NCBI GenBank assembly: GCA_009768925.2
Contig: VHIT02000050.1
Location: 80,996 to 144,995 of the forward strand
Source: Cryptosporidium bovis
Taxonomy: Eukaryota; Apicomplexa; Conoidasida; Eucoccidiorida; Cryptosporidiidae
Direction of reading: 5' to 3'
Length of the DNA stretch: 64,000 nucleotides
The notes beneath the pieces were generated by a model that saw only the letters and a list, made by a program, of their open reading frames with translations, was not told the DNA's origin and ran no database searches. Positions within the stretch are counted from its first letter, which is position 1; each line of letters starts with the position of its first letter. This document shows positions 9,185 through 18,331 of this stretch, one piece after another. The position numbers and the translations under genes are program-made.

Positions 9185-11203
9185 ATGAAAGCAAACATCA
9201 CGAACGAATCGGGCCTTCTAAAGTCCCCAAAGAGGATAGCAAATTCTATCGAGCATTTGGCGAGTGACAGGACTATGAAGTACATTGTTGTTACTGGTGG
9301 TACTTTAAGCGGACTTGGTAAAGGGATTGCAATAAGTTCTCTAGGGTTGTGTTTAAAAAGTAGAGGGTACAATGTTACTGCAGTGAAAATTGACCCATAC
9401 CTTAATATTGATGCGGGCACTATGTCTCCTTTTGAGCACGGAGAGGTGTTCGTATTAGATGACGGTGAAGAAGTTGATTTAGACCTTGGTAATTACGAAA
9501 GGTTTTTGGGATTAAATTTAACTAACATAAATTCTATTACAACTGGGAAAATATATTCAGAAGTAATTAGTAGAGAAAGGAAGGGTGAGTATTTGGGTAA
9601 GACGGTTCAAGTTGTTCCGCATCTTACGGACTATATCCAGGAAAGATTAAAATTTGCTGCCTTATCAGGTTACTATGATAGCTCAGATAATTTTGTTTTA
9701 CCAGATATATGTATGGTTGAGGTTGGTGGGACTGTTGGTGATATTGAAAGTTCAGTATACCTTGAGGCATTGCAGCAATTCCTCTTTAACGTTGGGCCCG
9801 AAAATATTGTATTGGTTCACGTTTGCTACTTGCCATATTTTGGTAATCAATTAAAAAAGAAACCGACACAACATAGTGTTTCGAGGTTGCGTGAGGTCGG
9901 TTTAAAACCTGACTTTTTGTTTGGAAGATGTGAAATTCCAATTGATAATTTATGCAGAAACCAACTTATGACATTTACACAGATTAAAACGGAAAATATC
10001 ATTTCTGTTCATACAGTTGATCATCCGATTGCTGTTGTTAAATTACTTGAATCACAGAATTTAGCAGATAAAGTTTGCTTAAGGTTAGGACTGGAAATTA
10101 GAAAGCCTGGAAAACTACTTGAAGACTGGAATAAATTAATAGAACTTTCCTCTTATACTGATAAGCTTAACAAGAATGAACCTCTTCCACTAAATGTATC
10201 CAATCCATTTATTAATGGTAAGGCTAAAATAGGAATTGTAGGGAAGTATATTTCTTCGGATGATACTTATTTGAGTGTAATTGAATCTTTAAAATACGCA
10301 GCATTAAATAGCAAAGTTCAACTTGAGATTATTTGGATTGAGGCAACACAGTTAGAATCAGACTCCAATTACTCGGATTCTTCAACTGAACCTTCGCCAC
10401 TCGAGAATACGGGAGGCACATGGGATTTACTGAAATCGGTTGACGGTGTACTGGTACCAGGTGGATTTGGTAGAAGAGGGATCAACGGAAAGATTGCAGC
10501 AATTAATTATTGCAGAACTAATAATATTCCGTACTTAGGCATCTGTCTCGGTATGCAACTTTGCGTTGTAGAATTTTCGAAAAATGTATTAAACCTGCCA
10601 TTAGCAACTTCTGAAGAATTTGAAGAGGGGTTTCTTAGAAATTATAAGCCTATTTCAAGTGTGGAAGAATTAGATCTTGTACATAGCAACGGTGGCACGG
10701 TTATTGGTGATGAAATCCTTAGCCCTTTTGCGGACAGCGAACTTTCAACAAGATCTGTACACGTTGTAGTTACAATGAACGATTTTACGAGTAACATTAA
10801 GGGTGGAACTATGAGACTAGGTGGTTGGAATACAATGATTCGTGATAAGAACTCACTTGCATATAAACTATACAATGCATGTAAATTTCAATCATTCACA
10901 ACTCTTTGCGCTGAAACAGGTGAAGAAATTTATACAATAAGAGAAAGACATAGACACCGTTACGAAATTAATCCAGAATTTGTTCCTTTGATGGAAAAGT
11001 TTGGTCTCAAATTTGTTGGAAAAGATTTGGATGTAAATAGAAATGAGATTGTTGAGTTGCCATCCCATCCTTTTTTCATTGCAGCACAGTACCATCCTGA
11101 ATTTACATCTAGACCAATGAATCCAAATCCGCTTTTTTATGGTCTTGTGCTTGCCTCAGTAGGGAAAATTAAACACAATGAACAGATGTATAACTTTGTT
11201 TAG
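9185..11203 (+). CDS. CTP synthase
   Basis: 672 residues, glutamine-dependent UTP to CTP conversion. The synthetase domain opens at residue 31 with MKYIVVTGGTLSGLGKGI, the P-loop-like ATP site (here TLSGLGKG), then the conserved KIDPYLNIDAGTMSPFEHGEV and LDLGNYERF. The class I glutamine amidotransferase domain carries the nucleophile Cys454 in GICLGMQ and the His637/Glu639 pair in QYHPEF, so both halves look active. An acidic, Ser-rich linker (about residues 396-413) sits in the amidotransferase domain. The 30 residues before Met31 are not part of the family core, so initiation at 9275 is an alternative. CTP synthase is the final step of pyrimidine nucleotide supply, and parasites of this group rely on salvage to provide UMP. 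Confidence 0.97.
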   Translation: MKANITNESGLLKSPKRIANSIEHLASDRTMKYIVVTGGTLSGLGKGIAISSLGLCLKSRGYNVTAVKIDPYLNIDAGTMSPFEHGEVFVLDDGEEVDLDLGNYERFLGLNLTNINSITTGKIYSEVISRERKGEYLGKTVQVVPHLTDYIQERLKFAALSGYYDSSDNFVLPDICMVEVGGTVGDIESSVYLEALQQFLFNVGPENIVLVHVCYLPYFGNQLKKKPTQHSVSRLREVGLKPDFLFGRCEIPIDNLCRNQLMTFTQIKTENIISVHTVDHPIAVVKLLESQNLADKVCLRLGLEIRKPGKLLEDWNKLIELSSYTDKLNKNEPLPLNVSNPFINGKAKIGIVGKYISSDDTYLSVIESLKYAALNSKVQLEIIWIEATQLESDSNYSDSSTEPSPLENTGGTWDLLKSVDGVLVPGGFGRRGINGKIAAINYCRTNNIPYLGICLGMQLCVVEFSKNVLNLPLATSEEFEEGFLRNYKPISSVEELDLVHSNGGTVIGDEILSPFADSELSTRSVHVVVTMNDFTSNIKGGTMRLGGWNTMIRDKNSLAYKLYNACKFQSFTTLCAETGEEIYTIRERHRHRYEINPEFVPLMEKFGLKFVGKDLDVNRNEIVELPSHPFFIAAQYHPEFTSRPMNPNPLFYGLVLASVGKIKHNEQMYNFV

Positions 11204-11317
11204 TTTCCCAGGAAATACAGATAAGTTTTTTTTTTTAGCTTATTGATTTCGTTAGATTGAAATGACTGTTAAGCACGTTTACCGCTACCTTTTACATTTT
11301 AATTATTTATATGAAAA

Positions 11318-11965
11318 ATGCTTATGAAGAGTGTTTTTTTTCTTTTTCTTGTACTTACAATCGAAATTATTTCCATTGGAGGAGAAACGTTGAGGTTTGA
11401 TTTTTTGTGTAATGACGAATTAATTTCAAAGGAAGTGAACATAAGTGAGCTTACTGGTTTGAATAAACCTCTTTTCAAAAAGGACTTGATTTGTAATTCG
11501 GTAAGGTGAAATATGTATCTTAATTTAGTTTCCAAATTTACAAAATTTCAGGGCATAAATGTGATAAATGTATTTCTGCCAGATTTGAAAACGTTCGTAA
11601 CAACGCACCTAGACTCGAATATCATTCTCGAGATTGTTCAATACAAAGATAGTATTCAAGGGATTAATCTTTATGAAGACGGAACTGTAAATGGTGAATA
11701 CATTTTTAAAGGAATAAAAATTTTGGAACAATCAATTATTAATGAAGTTCTAATCGAATCTCCAAATTCAGAGTTTGCGACGAAAAATGAAGAGAAAACC
11801 GATAAAAAACCCTTCTTAAGGCAGTATTGGTGGTTAATTGCGATGTTTCTTTTGTTATATTCAATTCTAACAGTGAACCCAAATTCAGCGGAATCTCCTG
11901 AATCTAACTCTAATGAACAATTACAAAGTAGCATAAACCATAAAAAACACAAAAAAAGGGAGTAG
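11318..11965 (+). CDS. EMC10-like ER membrane protein (two exons)
   Basis: Exons 11318..11500 and 11552..11965 join in phase 0 across a 51-base intron (GTAAGG...TTTCAG), giving 198 residues. The N-terminus is a signal peptide (MLMKSVFFLFLVLTIEIISI). The lumenal part is beta-rich, and a single membrane helix near residues 152-167 follows the pattern PFLRQYWWLIAMFLLL. The family hallmark is a short FxxxYW entry into one C-terminal helix. Signal peptide, beta domain, single helix and short charged cytosolic tail fit subunit 10 of the ER membrane protein complex, which inserts transmembrane and tail-anchored proteins. The overall resemblance is modest; a generic type I membrane protein is the alternative. 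The tail ends in a Lys-rich KKHKKRE, which could be an ER-retrieval-like signal. Confidence 0.6.
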
Positions 11966-11986
11966 AAACTTTTATTTTTGACCTAA

Positions 11987-13087
11987 CTACTTATTTATTA
12001 TTGAAATGTACAGGGGCCCGATCCCATTGTTTTTATCTGGGAGTATATATGCACCAAATTTTGAATATTCAAGGATTATTTTATCGTATTCCTCCATCCC
12101 TAACATTGAATTTGCAAATCTATGTTTGGAAATGTTGATAGTATCTTGCCTATAGTTTTCTGATAAAGGTTGAATGCATACTTCTATTTGACTATATGTA
12201 TTGTTAAACTTATCTATGGTATAAACTAGAGACAATAAACACAACTCTGAGTCTATACCTTCCTTTTTACAAATATATTCGATTGTGTCATCGTTTTCTT
12301 TTTCGTTTAGTGTACATGTACAGTACAGAAGAGTTCCATTAGATTCCAGTAGACCCAATGCATTTCTCAATATGCGCACTTGACGCTTTTGATTTTCCTT
12401 TGCTGATTTCAAAGACCAATTTTGGAGAGTGTTTGATAATATTAAATGACGATCGGAAGAGCACGGTGCATCAACTATTATACTTAAGAATTTTTTTGTG
12501 AAAAAACATGATATTGACTTACTTGTAGCATCTACAGAAACAGTTTCTACATTGAGTCTTTTCATATTCAACTCTCCAATATGACTAACGAGAACTCTCT
12601 TTAATCTTTCGAAACGACTATTATTGAATTCATTGCACGTAACCTTGCATTTCAAATTAGTCAGGTTGCTTTCATAACATACATTTTCCAAGATTCTCCT
12701 AATTAAAATGAGAGATTTTCCACCTGGAGCTGAACAAAGATCCAAAATTGTTGAGTCTATATCAACATTTAACAAGCAACCTACAATTATGCTAGCTGCA
12801 TCCATAAAATAAACATTTTTTTCTGAAATCGTCACAATATCAGAATATTCGGTCCTCAAATCAGGAATACTTTGTATTCTGTATGTAAATGGAAGAATCC
12901 ACCTCTTATAGATTGATCCATTAATAATGACTCTATCATTCGTGACCTTATATAGTACGGAAAAATCAACCACTGCAATATGTTTTGAATCTGTGGACAA
13001 GGAAGGAAAGAGGTAGTTTCTCAACCTATCTCTACCAAATAGTTGCTCATGATACGCAATCCACCCATATTTACCACTTAAGTTCAT
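11987..13087 (-). CDS. NSUN-family RNA m5C methyltransferase
   Basis: 366 residues with the Rossmann-type SAM-binding motif I ILDLCSAPGGK (residues 114-124). The two family cysteines are present: Cys209 in DAPCSSDRH and Cys258 in YCTCTLNEKEND, the latter being the usual catalytic nucleophile position. The DAPCSSDRH signature, with Asp-Arg-His after the Cys, is closest to the NSUN3/NSUN4 branch, which methylates mitochondrial tRNA or rRNA in animals. No clear mitochondrial targeting peptide is visible, and the substrate here cannot be told. The gene converges on the EMC10-like gene with 21 bases between stops. A TTGGCGGTA element sits 34 bases upstream of the start. Confidence 0.9.
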   Translation of the reverse strand: MNLSGKYGWIAYHEQLFGRDRLRNYLFPSLSTDSKHIAVVDFSVLYKVTNDRVIINGSIYKRWILPFTYRIQSIPDLRTEYSDIVTISEKNVYFMDAASIIVGCLLNVDIDSTILDLCSAPGGKSLILIRRILENVCYESNLTNLKCKVTCNEFNNSRFERLKRVLVSHIGELNMKRLNVETVSVDATSKSISCFFTKKFLSIIVDAPCSSDRHLILSNTLQNWSLKSAKENQKRQVRILRNALGLLESNGTLLYCTCTLNEKENDDTIEYICKKEGIDSELCLLSLVYTIDKFNNTYSQIEVCIQPLSENYRQDTINISKHRFANSMLGMEEYDKIILEYSKFGAYILPDKNNGIGPLYISIINK

Positions 13088-13120
13088 TGATAATATAGTT
13101 GAGAAAAATTATATGAAATA

Positions 13121-13129
13121 TTGGCGGTA
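13121..13129 (+). promoter_or_regulatory. TTGGCGGTA element before the NSUN gene
   Basis: TTGGCGGTA lies in the short spacer between NSUN and Prp3, 34 bases upstream of the NSUN start. GGCGGTA also occurs in spacers at 14582 (reverse), 42416, 56761 (reverse) and 57597. It resembles half of an E2F site; function is inferred. Confidence 0.35.
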
Positions 13130-13145
13130 GTTGTTCCTTTATAAA

Positions 13146-14471
13146 TCAAATGAGTTTTTGGGCAAGTGTAAAGTTCTTTGATGTGCTCCATATATCAAGA
13201 GATTTATTATCGAGAAAAAATTTGTATTCATCCTCTTTTGTGTGACAATAGTACATTTTCCAACCTTTAAACCTTCTTGAATCATTTGTACCTTCCCAAA
13301 CTAAATTACATTCACATTTACTTTCATATTCGTTCCATTTAATGCGGCTTAATAAGAGATTTTTATAAAATCTAATAGATTTACTTGATCCCTCAACAAA
13401 TACAGTAGAGGAACTTATTGAACTCACGACACAACACCCGGTTAAATGACAATCCTTTGCATTTCTATCTATTTTAAATATTATACGTTTATCGGAAAGG
13501 TTACTCAAATGAAAAATTGCAGCGTTTACAATTGGTATAGAGGGGTCTAGTTGCCATTTTCTAGACTTTTTCATACTTTTTTCTTCATCAGTCAACTTCC
13601 TCTCCTGATTTCGTTGTTCATGTGCCAGAACTCTTTCTTGTACTTGTTTTCTTATTTGAAGTTCCACTTCGGATGGGTCTGAAATTAACTTGCCATTGAA
13701 CATATTCAAGATACTCGATAGTTTCAATTTTGGTGGTGGAGGTGGCTCAAGCCCCATCCTAATGCGGTCTTGTTTTTCCAATTCCTTTTCTTGTTTCCTC
13801 CTTCTTCTTAATTTCGCTTTTTCAGCAGGTGTCAATATTATATTCGAATCAATTTTACTATTAGGGTCATATTTTGGTTCAATTGGTATTGGGTGTTCAA
13901 TTAAATTATTTATTTTTGACTCAAGTATTTCAAATGGGAATTCATTTCCAGATGGGTTTTTTTTAGGTTTTACAAAAGGTAAGTCCCAATATTCTAGTTC
14001 AGGGAAAATTTCTCTTTTAAAAACAGTACTGTCATTTGAATATAGAAACTCATCAACAGTTTTTCCAAGGTTCTTTGTTACTATCTTTTGTTTGTTTAAG
14101 TCTTCTTCTCTTTTTATAAATAGTCCCTCCCTAAAGAATCTAAGTCCTTTTTTAGATTTTTTTTTTGTTATTAGTCGCAAGTCTATTGACTCTAAAATAT
14201 CGATTTTATTAGTTTGTTCATACGGGCCTTCAGAATTATTTTCATCCAAATTATTGCTGCAATATGAAGATTTTTTGTTGCCTATTGAATAATTAGGAAA
14301 TTCAGAAGCGGAATCAACAGTATTTGAATTATTTACATCGAGGTTTACCGTATTTATCTTATTTAAGTCGTCGATATCAAGCTCTGAGATTCTTTTATTT
14401 ATTTTTTCCTGTATAAACTGAATTTTTCTTGCCTTCTCAACCAACCCATTTACTTCATATCTGGAGTCCAT
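13146..14471 (-). CDS. PRP3: Prp3, U4/U6 snRNP protein
   Basis: 441 residues. The conserved Prp3 core starts near residue 165 (ELEYWDLPFVKPK) and runs through EHPIPIEP, LTPAEKAKLRRRRK, the Pro-rich RMGLEPPPPPKLKLSSILNM and KSRKWQLD. The C-terminal ferredoxin-like domain (DUF1115) spans about 315-441, including NLVWEGTNDSRRFKGWKMYYC. Prp3 binds the U4/U6 duplex and the 3' end of U6 in the tri-snRNP. Compared with human Prp3 the N-terminal PWI domain is missing, replaced by about 110 low-complexity residues. The start at MDSRYEVNGLVEKARKIQFI fits the typical short helical region of compact orthologues. Confidence 0.95.
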   Translation of the reverse strand: MDSRYEVNGLVEKARKIQFIQEKINKRISELDIDDLNKINTVNLDVNNSNTVDSASEFPNYSIGNKKSSYCSNNLDENNSEGPYEQTNKIDILESIDLRLITKKKSKKGLRFFREGLFIKREEDLNKQKIVTKNLGKTVDEFLYSNDSTVFKREIFPELEYWDLPFVKPKKNPSGNEFPFEILESKINNLIEHPIPIEPKYDPNSKIDSNIILTPAEKAKLRRRRKQEKELEKQDRIRMGLEPPPPPKLKLSSILNMFNGKLISDPSEVELQIRKQVQERVLAHEQRNQERKLTDEEKSMKKSRKWQLDPSIPIVNAAIFHLSNLSDKRIIFKIDRNAKDCHLTGCCVVSSISSSTVFVEGSSKSIRFYKNLLLSRIKWNEYESKCECNLVWEGTNDSRRFKGWKMYYCHTKEDEYKFFLDNKSLDIWSTSKNFTLAQKLI

Positions 14472-14581
14472 ATTGTCTCTGTTTTGTGTGGTTTATAGCT
14501 TATCTATATTTGAATTGGTATTGCATTTTATTTATTTATTTACAATCCACATAATTAAATGAGCAGTTAATAAGGTATTCA

Positions 14582-14594
14582 TACCGCCTGAATG
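14582..14594 (-). promoter_or_regulatory. 13-base element CATTCAGGCGGTA between Prp3 and HORMA genes
   Basis: The plus strand reads TACCGCCTGAATG. The same 13 bases occur in the other orientation at 42416..42428, upstream of GPN1, and nine of them (TTCAGGCGG) recur at 32549..32557 upstream of ESF1. It lies in the divergent spacer between Prp3 and the HORMA gene and could serve either. Confidence 0.45.
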
Positions 14595-14701
14595 TTTTCA
14601 ATACCGGTTATTACATGCACAAAAAGTCAAATGGGGAAATAACTAGAATAGTTTTCTATCACTTTGTAGATTGTGTGAAAAATAATTCAAATTTAAATAA
14701 A

Positions 14702-15930
14702 ATGGCAACGTCACAGCTAACAAAACAAACTCAACAGGTATGTTTTTACTATAACTTCTATTTTCAATTCTAATTTATTTTTAGCAAGTGACTGATATTC
14801 AGTCATTAAATATGATGAGAAATACCATAAGGACTGCTGTATCATCAGTCGCATATTTGAGAAATTTATTTGATGAAGAAGCATTTGAGGATAAAAATGT
14901 TTCAGGGCTTCAACTGAAAGTACTTAGGCCATTCAATCAAGAATCAAAATTGATATTAAATTGGCTTGAGGATGGAGTTTTTGATGCCTTAGAAAAACGA
15001 TATTTAAAGTTACTAGTATTTGGAATTCATGGTGAATGTGATGAACTTATTGAAAGTTATCATTTTCACTTCAACTACTGTGACACAGGTACGAATATTA
15101 ATCTAGAGAGAAAGTCAAAGGATCAAGGAAAAACCAAATCGCAAAAGATAAGTAGCAATACATATTGCACAAAAGAATACGCAAGGCAACAAACTGTTCA
15201 GCTACTACGCGCATTAATACTGCTTACTCAATCACTGTCACCCCTTCCTGAAGCAAGATATCTTTCAATGAAATTATGGTATTATGAGGATCGAGTTCCA
15301 AAAGAATACGAGCCAAACCATTTCAGACCAGCAAGGTCATCTGATATTTTATCATTTAACGAAATACCAATAGATACAACAGTTGGTAACGTTGATACAA
15401 AATACCACTCTTTGACAGTTAAAGTTAAGAGTGCAGTTGATAATTACGAGGAGAATAAGGCCAACAGTTTTGATTATAGAATTCAAACAAAGAATCCTGT
15501 TAGCACTCATGAAATTGAAAGAAAAAGTATGAATACGATTCCAAGGAACTCAAAAAAGAGAAAGCAGAACATTGACGAGGAAATGACAACGGGTTCGTCT
15601 AGTGAACCGAATGAGATGAGAATAACAAACACCTCACCAAGTTTGAACATGTCCATTAGGGATGACAGAACTGTGAAAACAATAAATACAGTCGATTTGT
15701 TAGATAAAGCAACAGAAGTTGTCAGATTCCTTAAATATGTGAACAAGGGAAACCTCTCAATGGCACTTGATATTGAAAAGGAAAAGGCGAGCAATTTAAT
15801 TGAAATGCTGCTCGAATATGGTGTATTAAATAATAAGATGATTAGAGGAAAGGGGTATCAAGTAATTAATCAAGAAAACAATAGTGATAAGAGGCCGAGA
15901 TTAAAATTGGGAAGTAGAAGAGACCAATAA
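14702..15930 (+). CDS. HORMA-domain meiotic chromosome protein (Hop1/HORMAD-like, two exons)
   Basis: Exon 1 (14702..14737, MATSQLTKQTQQ) joins exon 2 (14785..15930) in phase 0 across a 47-base intron (GTATGT...TTTTAG); total 393 residues. Residues about 15-225 form a HORMA domain: SLNMMRNTIRTAVSSVAYLR, YDALEKRYLK-like LEDGVFDALEKRYLK, ESYHFHFNY, LSPLPEARYLSMKLWYYED, and VPKEYEPNHF. These line up with animal HORMAD1 and fungal Hop1. A Ser/Lys-rich linker follows. The last 75 residues (AAMALDIE-like NLSMALDIEKEKASNLIEML, then KMIRGKGYQV) look like a winged helix, as in the chromatin-binding region of some Hop1/ASY1 proteins; no PHD finger is seen. Function: axis assembly and crossover control in meiosis, which here follows fertilisation in the zygote. 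Confidence 0.9.
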
Positions 15931-16051
15931 TAGAAACCAAATATAACAATAAATAAGAATGTTTATTAATTTCAAATAAACTTTTAAAATGGCATGATTT
16001 AGATGAATATTTGGAATTATAATTAACTTCTCATATACATCTAAAAGCTAC

Positions 16052-16591
16052 TCAACCTCTTCCCCTGAATCCTCCTCTATTAGGTGATCCTTTTGAAATT
16101 CCTCTTCCTCTTCCACCCCTATTTGAACCACGAAAACCAGAAAATCCACCTCTTTTTTTATTGATTGATGTATCAGGGTTTTTATTAGTTTTAAAATTTG
16201 AAGGTTTCGGAAGAAATCTTGTGATAGGTAGTAATTGCTGAGGGTCAATAAAAACCTTCGTCCCCTCCTTAAATGATTCGGAATTAACGCCGCTAATCAT
16301 TTTTAAAGAAAAGTAATAAGTATTGATTGGGCCAAGAATTTCATCAACTTTTCCAATTTCCTCTTTGTTCTCCAAAAATATTCTCCCATTGAAGTATGGA
16401 ACTTCATTCTTGAGTAAACTTTTACAGACTAATTCATGTTCGCTTGAGTGCATTACTTCACCTACTTCTCTAATTGAAGATGGAGGACCTGAGAAAGACA
16501 GTCTATTACTAGAACCTGAATTGTTTCTGCCTCGTGGACTACCTCTAATTCCACGTATATTTCCACCTCCTCGACCACCTCTAGATGACAT
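16052..16591 (-). CDS. GAR1: GAR1, H/ACA snoRNP protein
   Basis: 179 residues from the Met of MSSRGGRGGG; an in-frame Met 11 codons upstream (16624) is less likely because GAR1 proteins start at the RGG tail. An N-terminal Arg/Gly tract is followed by the Gar1 beta-barrel at roughly residues 45-130 (HELVCKSLLKNEVPYFNGRI, IGKVDEILGPINTYYFSLKM, VFIDPQQLLPITRFLPKP), then a C-terminal RGG tail (GGRGRG, RGGFRGRG). GAR1 joins dyskerin, NHP2 and NOP10 in pseudouridine-guiding particles in the nucleolus. The coding strand is GC-richer than its neighbours at both ends because of the Gly/Arg tracts. A TTTGGCGCCA element lies 48 bases upstream. Confidence 0.95.
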   Translation of the reverse strand: MSSRGGRGGGNIRGIRGSPRGRNNSGSSNRLSFSGPPSSIREVGEVMHSSEHELVCKSLLKNEVPYFNGRIFLENKEEIGKVDEILGPINTYYFSLKMISGVNSESFKEGTKVFIDPQQLLPITRFLPKPSNFKTNKNPDTSINKKRGGFSGFRGSNRGGRGRGISKGSPNRGGFRGRG

Positions 16592-16638
16592 TTTGGAACT
16601 ATTAAAATTGTCAACAACTGTCAAAAACGACGAGTATA

Positions 16639-16648
16639 TGGCGCCAAA
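16639..16648 (-). promoter_or_regulatory. E2F-like TTTGGCGCCA element upstream of GAR1
   Basis: On the minus strand the bases read TTTGGCGCCA, matching the E2F consensus TTTSGCGC, 48 bases before the GAR1 start. The GGCGCC core is palindromic. Apicomplexans of this group encode E2F/DP-type factors, so a binding role is plausible; it is inferred from sequence alone. Confidence 0.45.
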
Positions 16649-16682
16649 TTATATTTAGGTCCTATATTATTCCGCTTAAATT

Positions 16683-17631
16683 TTACATAGCAATACAGTC
16701 GGAAATAATGCTTTCCTCTTCATCTTCTGAATCTGAACTTTCACTCTAAAAAAACAATAACAATAACTAATATATATACATGAAACTTACTATGTATCTT
16801 AAATCAATTTGCCAGAGGCTTGAATTTGAGTTTATTAAGTGTAACATGTCCCTAAACATCTTTTTTTCTTAAATTTGTATTCTTCTTTCAGTATTTTTAC
16901 AAACTTACATGCTTTATATTGTTTCCAGTTAGCGCTGATACCTTCCAAAGTCTTAGAAACATCTTACTTGCAAATTCATCAACTCTAAAGAGATTGTCTT
17001 CGAATTGTTTTGTTTCAATATCATTATCGACTTTATTAGCGCAAAGAAATACTACAGGCTTAATTGAGGATACGGTTAACTCTGAAATCGACTGAAATTT
17101 TTGGTATAACAATTCAATTGCCTTTATTGATTCAATGTCATTTATATCCATCACAAAAATAAAACCCATTCTTCCCTGAGTTAAAGGCTGGTACTTTTGA
17201 CCTGGAATTAACGGAATTTTTGGAGGATTCCAGATTCTGAAAGGAATAATGTCTTTAGTTCCTGGAGGAATAAATAACTCTCTACGGTTCATATTAAAAT
17301 ATCTATTAATAAATTGGTTATTAATATAGGATGATTCTATACCAGGGAGATCTTCAATTTCAACACAAACTGAAATAGGATCACCGGTGTTTGAATCTCC
17401 AGTTGGAAGTCTAACTATCCTATAATAAGTTCTTATTAATTAGTTATACGCCTTCCAAATCTAAATAATTTTTCAATACTAATAAATTACTTACTCCGGC
17501 AAGTTTGAATAAAATCCACCTGAAAAATGATTGTTAGTAAATGCATCTGCAATACTTGACTTTCCAGATTTGGGAGGTCCTATCAACGTTATTCTAACTA
17601 CTGGAAATGTTTGATACTTTGGCTTCAACAT
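16683..17631 (-). CDS. Atypical Ras-like small GTPase with C-terminal CaaX box (four exons)
   Basis: Exons on the minus strand: 17495..17631, 16909..17419, 16791..16859 and 16683..16745, with introns of 75, 49 and 45 bases, all GT-AG with GTAAGT donors. Frames join cleanly to 259 residues. P-loop GPPKSGKSS (about residues 18-26), G3-like DLPG, G4 NKVD and G5 SALTG are all visible, and the fold ends with MFRDMLHLIN. An insert of about 50 residues, including a Pro-rich run (PPKIPLIPGQ), separates G3 from the beta strand before G4. Exon 4 encodes an acidic Ser/Glu/Asp tail ending in CIAM, a CaaX prenylation signal. The subfamily was not recognised. All exon boundaries are my reading of the sequence; only exon 2 is a long ORF. 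Confidence 0.8.
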
Positions 17632-18331
17632 ATTACTTAAAATGTGAAAAAAATAGATCCGACCGGCAACAAGTGTGCATGTTTATAGATCGAAAAATAC
17701 AGAATAATTAAAAAACGCAATGAGAACTAATATATCTATGAAATCATAAACAAAAATCAATATTTTCGATTGTTATTCTTGCCCTGATGAAAGTTAAATT
17801 TTCAAAGCGATAATGTAAACGAATAATAACAAAGCCAATATCACGTGCAAAAAAATTGTGTGATTATAATTTAAATAATCAAAGAAACTCTAATTTATTT
17901 TCCAATGCCTATTTATGAATTATTCTTATTCTTAAAATCAACATTAGAATCGAATAAATTATGGATTTAGACAAAACTTGATTATATGCAGAATAAATAT
18001 TTTTTAACCGGGGATTGCCTATGGGTGTTTTTGGCGCCTATATTACTTGCAAGTGCTTCTTGGTTTTTTTAGGAATTATTTAAGAATTTGCTAAAAATTC
18101 GCAATTTTGAGTAATATTGCAAAAAAAGTGGATTTTTTTAGGTGTGTAACTCTAAGTTCTACTTACTTCAGTGAATTTTGCAGCTGAGCAATTGTTTTTT
18201 GGATTTTAAAGGTTGCGTGCAAGCAAATCACAGTAAATAGTGTAAAGTGGATTATCTGGATGTGTAAACTGTACAAGGTGCCAAGGAATAAATAGTATTG
18301 GGATAAAAAGATTCAGAGGAAATATATCAAT
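17632..18331. other. Divergent spacer between the GTPase and NEMF genes
   Basis: About 700 bases shared by two divergent promoters. It is strongly AT-rich and contains TTTTTGGCGCC at 18028..18038. The last 300 bases before NEMF carry several T/A homopolymers. No ORF of interest and no RNA gene was recognised. Confidence 0.55.
18028..18038 (+). promoter_or_regulatory. E2F-like TTTTTGGCGCC element upstream of NEMF
   Basis: TTTTTGGCGCC fits the E2F consensus TTTSGCGC and lies about 290 bases before the NEMF start, inside the divergent spacer. It could serve either neighbour. Inferred from sequence only. Confidence 0.4.

Noticed and set aside
13690-14292. 200-codon plus-strand ORF opposite Prp3
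   Set aside because: Shadow of the Prp3 frame with Ser/Phe-rich composition; Prp3 is unmistakable on the other strand.
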